DNA of 64,000 bases from Congzhengia sp045635085 (lineage in GTDB: Bacteria; Bacillota; Clostridia; UBA1381; UBA9506): contig JAZRBM010000013.1 in NCBI GenBank assembly GCA_045635085.1, forward strand, positions 248,001 through 312,000. Reading direction: 5' to 3'. This document shows, in pieces, positions 43,556 through 51,883 of this stretch. The stretch's first letter is position 1, and every line of letters starts with the position of its first letter. The notes beneath the pieces were generated by a model, which was not told the origin of the DNA, made no database searches, and saw only the letters and a program-made list of their open reading frames with translations. The translations under genes were made by a program, and so were the position numbers.

Positions 43556-44194
43556 TTATTTTAACAAAAATTTCGCAATTTTTATAGCATTTTGCTCTTC
43601 GTTTTTAAAACCGTCTTCAGCATCCATTTTAGCAAGTAAAATATATAAGTCAGAAGAATCTATGCCGAGATTTTCAAGTACACTACTTTTATCTAAAGTT
43701 ACTGCGTAATCGCCTTTATATAGCAATTCTTCGTCAATCCATTCATCTGCTCTATAGAAGATATCTTCTGTATATTTCATACCTTCAATATAGTCAAGCA
43801 TATACTCATCAACAATAAACAAAAGCTCATCATTAGAATTAAAAAGCACCATAAGTTTATTCAAAAGAGCCGTATGCATCTCCTGGTTTGCCCGATTTTC
43901 CTGCGTGAAGTTTAGCTGGGTAATTGATACATCTACCCTTTCGTTCTGGTTTACATCTTCACTGTTTTCAGAGCAAAAATACGCTAATTTTTCTTCTTTT
44001 TCTTCTGCTAATATGCCAGTTGTAATTAGATTTATATTAGCATCATATTTTACAGTGTTTATCATCTGTGTAACGACAACTGTAAGAAAAACAATTGTTA
44101 AAATACCCACCATTATATGATATTTATAATAGTCCCACACATATTCATACCATTCTTTTGTAAATGCCTTTGGAACAACTACTTTCTCTGCCAT
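43556..44194 (-). CDS. unknown membrane-anchored protein
   Basis: A 212-aa protein, no family recognised. Residues 1-25 are cytoplasmic with aromatic-rich FTKEWYEYVWDYYKYH, then one helix (about 27-47, MVGILTIVFLTVVVTQMI), then an acidic extracytoplasmic domain of about 165 residues. That domain has the segment NRANQEMHTALLNKLMVLFNSNDELLFIVDEYM and ends NAIKIAKFLLK. A similar N-terminal EWxEYxWDYYKxH pattern is seen in several uncharacterised clostridial proteins. Own promoter at 44223-44251; GAGGTGA precedes the ATG. Confidence 0.6.
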   Translation of the reverse strand: MAEKVVVPKAFTKEWYEYVWDYYKYHIMVGILTIVFLTVVVTQMINTVKYDANINLITTGILAEEKEEKLAYFCSENSEDVNQNERVDVSITQLNFTQENRANQEMHTALLNKLMVLFNSNDELLFIVDEYMLDYIEGMKYTEDIFYRADEWIDEELLYKGDYAVTLDKSSVLENLGIDSSDLYILLAKMDAEDGFKNEEQNAIKIAKFLLK

Positions 44195-44222
44195 ATTTTC
44201 ACCTCAAAAAATATATATCAAA

Positions 44223-44251
44223 ATTATAATATTTAAAATATAAACTGTCAA
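44223..44251 (-). promoter_or_regulatory. promoter of the 212-aa gene
   Basis: Minus strand TTGACA (44251-44246), 17 bases, TATAAT (44228-44223). Divergent to the queT promoter. Confidence 0.8.
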
Positions 44252-44277
44252 GTTTTACGACATTTATTTACAATTTA

Positions 44278-44306
44278 TTGACATATCTTATGATAAATGA
44301 TATATT
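44278..44306 (+). promoter_or_regulatory. promoter of queT
   Basis: TTGACA (44278-44283), 17 bases, TATATT (44301-44306). Transcription is predicted near 44313, at the first base of the riboswitch. Confidence 0.7.
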
Positions 44307-44312
44307 TAAACT

Positions 44313-44356
44313 AGTGAGTTCGAAACCTTCCTCACTTAAAACAAAACTAAAGGAGA
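44313..44356 (+). promoter_or_regulatory. preQ1-I riboswitch
   Basis: P1 arms GTGAG (44314-44318) / CTCAC (44331-44335) surround a 12-base loop containing AAACC; an A-rich tail TTAAAACAAAACTAAAGGAG follows and holds the ribosome site. This is the shape of preQ1-I aptamers such as the Thermoanaerobacter tail region (pseudoknot with the A-rich tail next to the ribosome site). It would block translation of the preQ1/queuosine-precursor transporter when ligand is present. Confidence 0.8.
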
Positions 44357-44363
44357 ATTTAAT

Positions 44364-44843
44364 ATGAAAAATGCAAGGTATTTAACAACTGCTGCCATCA
44401 TTGCAGCAATTTACATCGTCTTAACACTGTTTACAAACACATTGGGACTGGCAAACGGAGCCATCCAGGTAAGGATTTCAGAAAGCTTGTGCGCGCTCCC
44501 TATGTTTACACCAGCTGCCGTTTATGGACTTTTTGTTGGCTGTCTGATTTCAAATCTTATGTGTGGATGTGTATTCTGGGACGTAGTTTTTGGAAGCTTG
44601 GCAACTTTAATCGGTGCTATATTTACATATTTATTTAGAAAAAACAAATTCTTAGCCATACTTTCACCGATACTTTCTAACACCATTATTATTCCGTTTG
44701 TTTTAAAATTTGCATACGGTCTGCCCGGTGGTGTATGGTATTTTGTTATTACCGTTGGATGCGGAGAGATTATTTCCTGCGGACTTTTAGGAATTATTCT
44801 TTATAATTGTATAAAAAAATATAAAAATCATATAAAATTTTAA
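44364..44843 (+). CDS. queT: QueT family queuosine-precursor transporter (ECF S component)
   Basis: A 159-aa integral membrane protein of the QueT (DUF988) family, S component of an energy-coupling factor importer for queuosine precursors such as preQ1. ARYLTTAAIIAAIYIVLTLF, the VRISESLCALPMFTPAAVYGL motif and GLPGGVWYFVITVGCGEI are typical. About five or six helices. The riboswitch 8 bases upstream matches the function. Monocistronic, so it must use shared EcfA/EcfT. No queuosine biosynthesis genes lie nearby, which suggests salvage. Confidence 0.93.
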   Translation: MKNARYLTTAAIIAAIYIVLTLFTNTLGLANGAIQVRISESLCALPMFTPAAVYGLFVGCLISNLMCGCVFWDVVFGSLATLIGAIFTYLFRKNKFLAILSPILSNTIIIPFVLKFAYGLPGGVWYFVITVGCGEIISCGLLGIILYNCIKKYKNHIKF

Positions 44844-44871
44844 AAAGATGTGGCAGATGCCACATCTTTTT
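44842..44871. terminator. bidirectional terminator, queT and M42 operon
   Basis: Arms AAAAAGATGTGGCA (44842-44855) and its complement (44858-44871) around a 2-base centre. It ends queT from the left and the minus-strand peptidase run from the right; the stop of each gene touches it. Confidence 0.85.
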
Positions 44872-45856
44872 AAAAGCCTTTTTCTATTAATTTTTTGCAA
44901 ATTGCAATTACTGCCTCTATATCTTTTTTATCTGCCATTTCCGCAGGAGAATGAATATATCTTGTAGGTATCGAGATTGCACCTGTGGCTACACCGCCAC
45001 AGGATAAATGAATTGCACCCGCATCTGTTCCGCCCGCTTCTAATATTTCCATCTGATACGGAATATCGTTTTCTTCACATACTTTTATCATCAATGACTT
45101 AATATACGGATGGCAAAGAATTGAGTTATCCTTTACTTTAATCGCTGCGCCTTGCCCTAATTTTACAGCCATTTTACGTTTTCCTAATGTGTCACCCGTA
45201 GATGTCACATCAAGCGCCACAGCAAAGCGAGGATTTATGCTTTGTGCTGCCACCTTTGCTCCACGTAGTCCCAATTCTTCAGATGCTGCAAAAACAAAAT
45301 ACAGGTCGTTTTTATTAGATTTTATCTCTTTTATCGTACGTATCAGGCAATAGCAGCCTACTCTGTCATCTAATGCTTTTGATACTATTTTTTCTCCTAA
45401 ATCAGAAAACGCACCAACAAAAGCTGCTACGTCACCTATTGAGATTTTTTCTTCTGCTTCTTCTTTGTTTTTTGCACCTATATCAATATAAAGGTCTGAA
45501 AGCTTTAATGTCTTCATTATATCATCGCGCGATGCATCAAGTGATACAACACCTTCTACACCGTTTAAAAATACCACCCTCTGATAAAGTGCATTATAAG
45601 CAGAAACACCGCCTAAGTTTGAAAATCTGATGTATCCGTTATCCTCGATAAACATAGCAATTACGCCTATTTCATCAGTGTGTGCATCAAACATAACTCG
45701 ATCGCCATTGCCCTTTTTATGGGCAATTAAATTCCCTAAATTATCCCTGTATATTTCATCAACGTAATTCTTTATTTCTTTTTCTATAAAATCACAGATT
45801 TTGCTTTCATTACCCGATGGGGAATTAATCTGTGTGAGCTTATTTAGTAATTCCAT
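44870..45856 (-). CDS. M42 family metallopeptidase (third of three)
   Basis: Glutamyl aminopeptidase/TET-type zinc exopeptidase (328 aa). Ligands and catalytic residues: MFDAHTDEIGVIA (His and Asp), KALDDRVGCY (Asp), FAASEELGLRGAKVA (Glu-Glu), VALDVTSTGDT (Asp), and YIHSPAEMAD (His). No signal peptide, so cytosolic. Last gene of a murD-M42-M42-M42 run; it overlaps the previous gene by 17 bases, which gives coupled translation. It shares the family fold with its two neighbours but the sequences differ widely, so this is an old rather than recent duplication. Confidence 0.9.
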   Translation of the reverse strand: MELLNKLTQINSPSGNESKICDFIEKEIKNYVDEIYRDNLGNLIAHKKGNGDRVMFDAHTDEIGVIAMFIEDNGYIRFSNLGGVSAYNALYQRVVFLNGVEGVVSLDASRDDIMKTLKLSDLYIDIGAKNKEEAEEKISIGDVAAFVGAFSDLGEKIVSKALDDRVGCYCLIRTIKEIKSNKNDLYFVFAASEELGLRGAKVAAQSINPRFAVALDVTSTGDTLGKRKMAVKLGQGAAIKVKDNSILCHPYIKSLMIKVCEENDIPYQMEILEAGGTDAGAIHLSCGGVATGAISIPTRYIHSPAEMADKKDIEAVIAICKKLIEKGF

Positions 45857-46868
45857 TTAAGCTTACCTCCTGTAAATATTTTGAAACTAATTCCTTCATC
45901 GCATCAAAATCTGACTTATTTATAACTGATGATGGTGAGTGAATATATTTAGTAGGAACCGAAAGTGTGATAGTTTTAATTCCTCCACACGATAAGTGTA
46001 TCACACCTGCATCATTTCCGCCCGATATTGTTCTTTTGTATTGAAAAGGAATATTGTTTTTCTTAGCAACCCTTGAGACATCTTTTAATAATTCTTTGTT
46101 ATAGTAGGTTCTCATATCAGCAAAGCTTAAAACCACACCAGAGCATGCCTTAGTTGAAAAATCCTTTTCCTCCGAGCCAAAGCTGTCTGCACAAGCAGTT
46201 GATTCCAAAACTATTGCAAGATCAGGTTCTATGCGATGTGCTGCCACTTTTGCGCCACGAAGTCCTGTTTCTTCCTGAGCAGTAAAAACTAAATAAAAGT
46301 CAAAATTATAGTGATTATCTGCCAAATCTATCAAAGCATCGCATCCGAGTCTGTCATCTAATGCCTTTGCCTTGATAAATTTGTCACCAAACTCAACATA
46401 TTTACTTTCAAATGTGGCAAAATCCCCAAGCGACACCTTCTTTTTAGCATCTTTTAAATCTTTTGCACCTATGTCTATATAAAGATCTTCTATTTCGATA
46501 TTTTTAGCTCTTTCTGATTTTTTTTGCAGATGTATCGCCTTTGCGCCTATTACCCCGTTTATGGCATTTTTTCCAACTAAGACCTTTTTGGAAACCAACA
46601 CAGATGTGTCAATCCCTCCTAATGTGTCAAACTTTAAAAAGCCCTCTTCTGTAATTTTTGTAATAATAAGTGCAACCTCATCCATATGCGCACAAACCAT
46701 CACTTTTTTTGCATTTTTCTCTTTTGAACGATTCACTGCGATCAAATTTCCTATAGAATCACGGTAAATTTCATCACACTTATCTTTTATTTTTTCATAT
46801 ATAAAGTCACGGACTTCATTTTCTGCTCCGGGAACTCCGCGAAGCTCTGTTAGCTCTTTAAGGTACAT
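45840..46868 (-). CDS. M42 family metallopeptidase (second of three)
   Basis: A 342-aa zinc aminopeptidase: VCAHMDEVALII, KALDDRLGCDAL, FTAQEETGLRGAK, IVLESTACADS and YIHSPSSVIN. The fourth ligand position has Glu in LEST where the third copy has Asp (LDVT); both occur in M42. It overlaps the first copy (upstream) by 19 bases and the third by 17 bases. Confidence 0.9.
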   Translation of the reverse strand: MYLKELTELRGVPGAENEVRDFIYEKIKDKCDEIYRDSIGNLIAVNRSKEKNAKKVMVCAHMDEVALIITKITEEGFLKFDTLGGIDTSVLVSKKVLVGKNAINGVIGAKAIHLQKKSERAKNIEIEDLYIDIGAKDLKDAKKKVSLGDFATFESKYVEFGDKFIKAKALDDRLGCDALIDLADNHYNFDFYLVFTAQEETGLRGAKVAAHRIEPDLAIVLESTACADSFGSEEKDFSTKACSGVVLSFADMRTYYNKELLKDVSRVAKKNNIPFQYKRTISGGNDAGVIHLSCGGIKTITLSVPTKYIHSPSSVINKSDFDAMKELVSKYLQEVSLNGITK

Positions 46869-47899
46869 AATGAAAATTCCTCCGTGTTAATATTTAAAAG
46901 TGTTTCGCCTATTAATTTTGCTGTTGACTCTAAATCCTTTATTGATAATGTTTCTACTGTTGTGTGCATATAACGAAGAGGAATAGAAAGCAAAAGCGTA
47001 GAGACGCCACATCTGGTCGTCTGAACCACCCAAGCATCTGTGCCAGTGTGACCGCCCTCTGCCTCGACAGAGTATTTTATTTTGTTATCATCAGCACATT
47101 TTACTGCCACATCAAACAACCTTCTGTCAATATTAGGACCACATGTAATTACAGTTCCTGTGCCAAGTTTAAAGGTCTGTGCACTTCCGCTATCAGGCGT
47201 CGTGCCATGACAAACATCAACAACTATCGCACAAACAGGGTTTATGTTGTACGTTCCAGCCAAAGCACCGCGAAGACCAATCTCCTCTTGAGTAGCGCAT
47301 AGAACTGCTAAATTAAACGGAAGTTTTTTTCCTTTTAATTGTTCTAAACACATAATTAAAGATATAACACCGGCTCTGTCATCAAGGTATTTTCCAGACA
47401 GCTTTTTATCCAAAAGCTTCACTGCTTCAGTTTTAAAATATATCATATCACCAGGTGTTACTATTTCTTTTACTCTGCTATAGGAAAGTCCTACATCTAC
47501 TGCCATATTTTCAATTTTAGCACCTTGATTTTTCTCACTTTCTGTCATTAAATGAGGAGCTTTGGCGCTGATTACTCCGTAGAGGTTTTCTTTTCCACAG
47601 ACTATAACCTCACAAGATGGCAAAATTCTCGGGTCAACTCCCCCTATTGTAACAAACGTTATATACCCACGCTCGTCAATATCCTTTACCATAAGTCCTA
47701 TACCGTCAGTATGCGCCTCAATCATAACAGTATCTTGATTTTTATCCTCTGACCAGATGTAGCCGACTATATTTCCTAAAGTATCTTTTTTGACTTCATC
47801 ACAATATTTATTTAAAAGCTTCTCTATAATTGGCACAACGGTATACTCAAATCCAGAAATACCGCCCTCATTTGAGAGTTTTATCAATTCTTTTATCAT
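46850..47899 (-). CDS. M42 family metallopeptidase (first of three)
   Basis: A 349-aa zinc aminopeptidase: VMIEAHTDGIGLMV, GKYLDDRAGVI, CATQEEIGLRGALAG, VVDVCHGTTPD and YMHTTVETLS. The catalytic Glu and metal ligands are intact. Its ATG overlaps the murD stop (4 bases), so expression is linked to murD. A C-terminal extension (EEFSLCTLKS) overlaps the next gene. Confidence 0.9.
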   Translation of the reverse strand: MIKELIKLSNEGGISGFEYTVVPIIEKLLNKYCDEVKKDTLGNIVGYIWSEDKNQDTVMIEAHTDGIGLMVKDIDERGYITFVTIGGVDPRILPSCEVIVCGKENLYGVISAKAPHLMTESEKNQGAKIENMAVDVGLSYSRVKEIVTPGDMIYFKTEAVKLLDKKLSGKYLDDRAGVISLIMCLEQLKGKKLPFNLAVLCATQEEIGLRGALAGTYNINPVCAIVVDVCHGTTPDSGSAQTFKLGTGTVITCGPNIDRRLFDVAVKCADDNKIKYSVEAEGGHTGTDAWVVQTTRCGVSTLLLSIPLRYMHTTVETLSIKDLESTAKLIGETLLNINTEEFSLCTLKS

Positions 47900-49245
47900 A
47901 GATTATTTACCAATTCCTTGAAAAGGTTTCCTCTTTCTTCAAAATTATTAAACATATCAAAGCTCGTACTTGCAGAAGACAAAAGCACTATATCGCCTGA
48001 TATTGCATTTTCTTTTGCAAGTTTCACTGCTTCTTCATAAGTATTTGCAAAAAATGTCGGGACTGTTTTTCCTGTTGCTCTTACTGCTTCATCAATCACT
48101 TTTGACGTTGCACCAATCAATATAAGCGTCTTTACGTGCTCTATTATAGGCCCTCCGATTTCGTCATAAGGTATCCCCTTGTCCTTTCCGCCTGCAATTA
48201 GAATTACCGGGTCTGAAAATACTTTTAAAGTATTTATAGTACGGTTAGGAGATGAATCTATTGAGCTGTTGTAGTATCGAACTCCATCTAAAGTTCTTAC
48301 AAACTCTATTCTGTGCGGAACGCCGCCAAACTCACGAGCTACTTTATTAATTACATCTTTTCCCACGATGTCATACACAGCCGCTATGGCTGCCATATAG
48401 TTTTCCACATTGTGGCGACCAGGTATTTTAATATCGTTGATATTTAAGATTTTTTCATCCTTATAGTATATAACATCATTTTTTAAAGATACTAACGCAT
48501 CGCCGCAAGATGAAAAGCTACGCCACTTTCCTTTTGCATTTTTTCCTATTTTTCGTGTTTCTTCGTTATCATAGTTAGTTACTAAAATGTCTTCTTTTGT
48601 CTGATATAAGGCTATATTTTTTTTAGCGTCGATATATTCTTCATAGTCTTTATGCCAGTCTAAATGATTAGGTGTTATATTAGTTATAACTGCAATATGC
48701 GCTCCTTTGGAAATAGTGTGCAATTGAAAGCTTGAAAGCTCTAAAACAGCAAAATCAGTTTCATTCATTTCTTCTGCTTTTGTCATCAGAGGCGTTCCTA
48801 TATTGCCACCTAAATGGCAGGTGTAACCTGCGTCCTTTAGCATTGTATATATAAGCGTTGTAGTTGTCGTCTTTCCATCACTACCCGTAACCGCAATAAT
48901 TTTTGCGGGACAGATTTCAAAGAATACTTCCATTTCAGAAGTAATTATGCTCCCGTTATTTCGGGCTTTTAAAAGGTGCGGCTCATCATATCTTAAACCG
49001 GGCGTTTTAAATATGATATCTGCCGACAAATCATCTAAGTAACCATCTCCTAAAGAAAGCTCTACACCTATGTTTTTTAGTTCTTTAGCTATACTTCCTA
49101 AGGCTTCTTCACTCTTTTTGTCGTGCGCGGTAACAACAGCACCGAGCTTAACAAGATATTTTATCAAAGGAGTGTTGCTTATACCTATACCGATAACGGA
49201 CACTTTTTTGCCTTTTATGCTTTCTTTAAATTCTGTCAATTTCAC
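47896..49245 (-). CDS. murD: UDP-N-acetylmuramoylalanine--D-glutamate ligase
   Basis: Adds D-Glu to UDP-MurNAc-Ala in peptidoglycan synthesis. The 449-aa protein has the N-domain loop VIGIGISNTPLIKYL, the ATP loop VTGSDGKTTTTTLIYTML, VLELSSFQLHTI, NITPNHLDWHKDYEEYIDAK and the C-terminal ILIAGGKDKGIPYDE. The frame has an ATG at 49254, but this codon is part of GGGAGATG; the GTG at 49245 is 9 bases from GGGAG and begins KLTEFKESIKGKK, so I start there. Its mur neighbours (mraY, murG, ftsW) are missing; three peptidase genes follow instead, unlike the usual dcw cluster. Confidence 0.94.
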   Translation of the reverse strand: MKLTEFKESIKGKKVSVIGIGISNTPLIKYLVKLGAVVTAHDKKSEEALGSIAKELKNIGVELSLGDGYLDDLSADIIFKTPGLRYDEPHLLKARNNGSIITSEMEVFFEICPAKIIAVTGSDGKTTTTTLIYTMLKDAGYTCHLGGNIGTPLMTKAEEMNETDFAVLELSSFQLHTISKGAHIAVITNITPNHLDWHKDYEEYIDAKKNIALYQTKEDILVTNYDNEETRKIGKNAKGKWRSFSSCGDALVSLKNDVIYYKDEKILNINDIKIPGRHNVENYMAAIAAVYDIVGKDVINKVAREFGGVPHRIEFVRTLDGVRYYNSSIDSSPNRTINTLKVFSDPVILIAGGKDKGIPYDEIGGPIIEHVKTLILIGATSKVIDEAVRATGKTVPTFFANTYEEAVKLAKENAISGDIVLLSSASTSFDMFNNFEERGNLFKELVNNL

Positions 49246-49274
49246 AAAGAACATCTCCCAATCAATAAAACAAT

Positions 49275-49302
49275 ACAGTCTGTATTAGTTTATACAGACT
49301 GT
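49275..49302 (-). terminator. inverted repeat between rhaB and murD (terminator or operator)
   Basis: 11-bp perfect arms ACAGTCTGTAT / ATACAGACTGT (49275-49285, 49292-49302), 6-base loop. The downstream T run is broken (ATTGTTTTATTG), so it is a weak terminator at best. A TATAAA within the repeat, 18 bases after TTAGAA on the minus strand, could be the murD -10. Confidence 0.55.
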
Positions 49303-49320
49303 TTGCTTAAAATTCTAAAA

Positions 49321-50805
49321 TTACATTTTTGCGATTTTTTTAAATTCTTCGTATGCTTTACTCCAGTCGTCTGCATCTTCAGGTTCATAGGTTTTAATCG
49401 GGAAAGAGTTTTTAACAATCCTTCTTGCATCTGTTAAATCCTTAACCTTGCCTAGTGCCATAAGCTGAACAACTGCATTTCCTGTACTTGTAGCCTCAAC
49501 AGGACCTGCAAGTACCTTTTTGCCTGTAGCAGATGCTGTAAAGCGGCAGACCATCGTATCTTTAATTCCGCCACCAACCATATGAACAGCAGATAAAGGC
49601 TCACCTATTACATCTTCCATAGCTTCTGTTACCATACGGAATTTTAAAGCAAGACTCTGTGCAATGCATCTTATAATTTCGCCTTCATTTTGTGGAACAT
49701 ACTGACCTGTACGCTCACAAAATTCACGGACTCTCTTGGGCATATTTCCCGGTGTTGCAAAGTCTATGCAGTCAGGGTCTATAAAGCACTTTAATGGTTC
49801 TGCGCTCCACGCTGCTTTTTCCAAATCATCAAATGAGAAGTTCTTTCCTTCTCTTGCCCACTGGCGCTTACTCTCCTGAATAATCCAAAGTCCCATAATA
49901 TTTTTAAGGAAACGGATTTTTCCGCATACGCCGCCTTCGTTTGTAAAGTTGTATTCAAAAGTTTTTTCTGAAACAAAAGGCTCATCCAGTTCTGAACCCA
50001 TAAGCGCCCATGTACCTGTTGAAATATAAGCATATTTATAATCTTCTAATACAGGAACGCTCGCCACAGCTGATGCCGTATCGTGTGAGCCAACTGCAAT
50101 AACCGGAACTTTAGGGCAACCCAATTCTTCACAAATATCATCAGATAGTTCCCCTACAATTTCTCCCGGCATAATGATATCACAGAAAATATCAGGATTT
50201 ATTCCTGCTTTTTCCATAAGCTCTTTGTCCCATGTTTTAGAATTTACTTCTAATAATTGAGATGTAGACGCAATTGAATATTCATTCTTCATAACGCCTG
50301 TTAATAAGTAATTGAATATATCAGGCATAAACAGCATTTTATCAGCAACGGAAAGTAACGGATCGTTTTCTTTCTTCATCGCTAAAAATTGGAAAATTGT
50401 ATTATAAAAATTAAACTGAATACCTGTTCTGTCGAAAATGTATTTTTTCCCGATTACTTCGTCAGCGTATTCAATCATACCATTTGTTCTGGTGTCACGA
50501 TAGTGGTATGGATTTGTGAGCATTTTTCCGTTTTTATCAAACAGACCAAAGTCAACACCCCAGGTGTCGATACCTATAGCCTTGATATCATTGTGACCTG
50601 CTAAAACAGTCTTGTTTATACCTTGTTTAATTTCAAAAAACAATCTTAAAACGTCCCAATGAAAACTCTTTCCAATCATTACAGGGTCATTTGAAAACCT
50701 ATGCATTTCTTCAATTTCTAGTTTTTTACCGTCAAATGTAAAAAGCATCGCTCTGCCGCTGGACGCACCAAAGTCAAATGCCAATACCTTTGTTAATTCT
50801 GACAT
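49321..50805 (-). CDS. rhaB: rhamnulokinase
   Basis: FGGY-family kinase that makes rhamnulose 1-phosphate from L-rhamnulose. The 494-aa protein has the DFGASSGRAMLF start, KAIGIDTWGVDFGLFD, NPYHYRDTRTNGM, VGSHDTASAVASVP, YISTGTWALMGSEL and NEGGVCGKIRFLKNIMGLWI. AAGGAGTG precedes the ATG at 50805 by 6 bases. No rhaA, rhaD, rhaM or transporter is adjacent, so it is an orphan kinase in this window; a related deoxysugar is possible. Confidence 0.88.
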   Translation of the reverse strand: MSELTKVLAFDFGASSGRAMLFTFDGKKLEIEEMHRFSNDPVMIGKSFHWDVLRLFFEIKQGINKTVLAGHNDIKAIGIDTWGVDFGLFDKNGKMLTNPYHYRDTRTNGMIEYADEVIGKKYIFDRTGIQFNFYNTIFQFLAMKKENDPLLSVADKMLFMPDIFNYLLTGVMKNEYSIASTSQLLEVNSKTWDKELMEKAGINPDIFCDIIMPGEIVGELSDDICEELGCPKVPVIAVGSHDTASAVASVPVLEDYKYAYISTGTWALMGSELDEPFVSEKTFEYNFTNEGGVCGKIRFLKNIMGLWIIQESKRQWAREGKNFSFDDLEKAAWSAEPLKCFIDPDCIDFATPGNMPKRVREFCERTGQYVPQNEGEIIRCIAQSLALKFRMVTEAMEDVIGEPLSAVHMVGGGIKDTMVCRFTASATGKKVLAGPVEATSTGNAVVQLMALGKVKDLTDARRIVKNSFPIKTYEPEDADDWSKAYEEFKKIAKM

Positions 50806-50844
50806 AACACACACTCCTTAAAAATCAAATTTATCTTATTGAAT

Positions 50845-50873
50845 AGTTTATCATATCGTAAAAAAATATTCAA
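50845..50873 (-). promoter_or_regulatory. candidate promoter of rhaB
   Basis: Minus strand TTGAAT (50873-50868), 17 bases, TAAACT (50850-50845). Weak match; no clear catabolite (cre) site seen. Confidence 0.35.
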
Positions 50874-50942
50874 GCACTTTAAACATTTTTATTCCAATAA
50901 ATTACAAATACTACAAAATTGTTAAGAAAGTTTTAAAAAGTA

Positions 50943-50971
50943 TTGACAAATTGTGTACTCTTGTGTATAAT
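50943..50971 (+). promoter_or_regulatory. promoter of the NlpC/P60 gene
   Basis: TTGACA (50943-50948), 17 bases, TATAAT (50966-50971), exact consensus. The transcript starts near 50978 and includes the leader ORF. Confidence 0.85.
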
Positions 50972-50997
50972 TGTTATTGTTGAATAAAGGTGAAATT

Positions 50998-51039
50998 ATG
51001 TTTTTATGTGATTTTGCCAAAGTTCGGAGGTCGAAATGA
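50998..51039 (+). CDS. 13-codon leader ORF overlapping the NlpC/P60 start
   Basis: ATG at 50998 with AAAGGTG upstream codes MFLCDFAKVRRSK and stops at a TGA (51037-51039) that overlaps the ATG of the next gene in ATGA. The CGG-AGG codons near its end also form the ribosome site (CGGAGG) of the main gene. Ribosomes translating it would cover that site. Likely coupling or attenuation element; protein function is not expected. Confidence 0.5.
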   Translation: MFLCDFAKVRRSK

Positions 51040-51749
51040 AAAAAATTACAAAGGTCGTTTGTGCGGTTTGCCTTACCTGTGTAATGCTTATGTCTGCAAC
51101 AAGTATTTCTTTTGCAGCTACATATCCTTGCACCGGCTACTCAACTGGCGACAGTGTAAACGTTCGTAGAGGTCCATCAACATCTTACGAATCATACGGC
51201 AAGATTAATTATGGCGAAACTGCTACTGTTCTCTCTCTGGAGAACGGCTGGTATCAAGTAGAATATCAACCCGGTGAATCCGGTGTAGCTTACATCTCAG
51301 CAGACTTCATCAGTTTAACAGCTCCTGCTCCCCGTGCAGAAACACCAGTGTCTTACGGTTCTGCTACTTCATATTCAGAAGGTGAAAGAGTTGTACATAT
51401 CGCAGAGCAGTTTTTGGGTCTTCCTTACGTTTATGGCGGTTCAACACCTGCAGGCTTTGACTGTTCCGGTTTTACATCATATGTTTTTAAGCAACTGGGC
51501 TATAATCTGTATCGTTCATCATATCAGCAGATTAACAACGGTATCCCTGTTAGTAAAAGCGAACTAAAACCCGGTGATTTGCTTTTATTTAAAAAACAAG
51601 GAGCTTCCCGCATACACCACGTAGGTATATACGCTGGCAATGGCATGATGATACATTCACCACAGACAGGTGACGTTATTAAGTACACCAGCATAGTTTC
51701 AGGCTATTACAACAACTGTTATTACGCTGCAAGACGAATAGTAAGATAA
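51036..51749 (+). CDS. secreted SH3b-NlpC/P60 peptidoglycan hydrolase
   Basis: A 237-aa cell-wall endopeptidase. Signal peptide about 1-28 (basic start, hydrophobic core, SFA-A cleavage). A bacterial SH3 domain follows (about 36-95: VNVRRGPSTSYESYG, GWYQVEYQPGESG), then a short linker, then an NlpC/P60 domain: nucleophile Cys143 in FDCSGF, His195 in HHVGIY, and His207 in MIHSP. It hydrolyses D-Glu-meso-DAP-type bonds in peptidoglycan. It is a monocistronic gene with strong promoter and terminator. Confidence 0.93.
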   Translation: MKKITKVVCAVCLTCVMLMSATSISFAATYPCTGYSTGDSVNVRRGPSTSYESYGKINYGETATVLSLENGWYQVEYQPGESGVAYISADFISLTAPAPRAETPVSYGSATSYSEGERVVHIAEQFLGLPYVYGGSTPAGFDCSGFTSYVFKQLGYNLYRSSYQQINNGIPVSKSELKPGDLLLFKKQGASRIHHVGIYAGNGMMIHSPQTGDVIKYTSIVSGYYNNCYYAARRIVR

Positions 51750-51752
51750 TTC

Positions 51753-51783
51753 AGGGCCACATCTTTATGTGGCTCTATTTTTT
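51753..51783 (+). terminator. terminator after NlpC/P60 gene
   Basis: Stem AGGGCCACAT / ATGTGGCTCT (51753-51762, 51767-51776), CTTT loop, then ATTTTTTT. Confidence 0.85.
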
Positions 51784-51803
51784 TACTTTTTTTAAAAAAA
51801 CTC

Positions 51804-51832
51804 TTTATTTTTACTATAAAATGGTGTATAAT
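51804..51832 (+). promoter_or_regulatory. candidate promoter of nusB-xseA
   Basis: TTTATT (51804-51809), 17 bases, TATAAT (51827-51832). The leader before the nusB ATG is about 45 bases. Confidence 0.5.
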
Positions 51833-51883
51833 GTCAAAGTTAGTAGATTTATGCTCAAAAGGCATGAGAACGGAGATTGTTAT

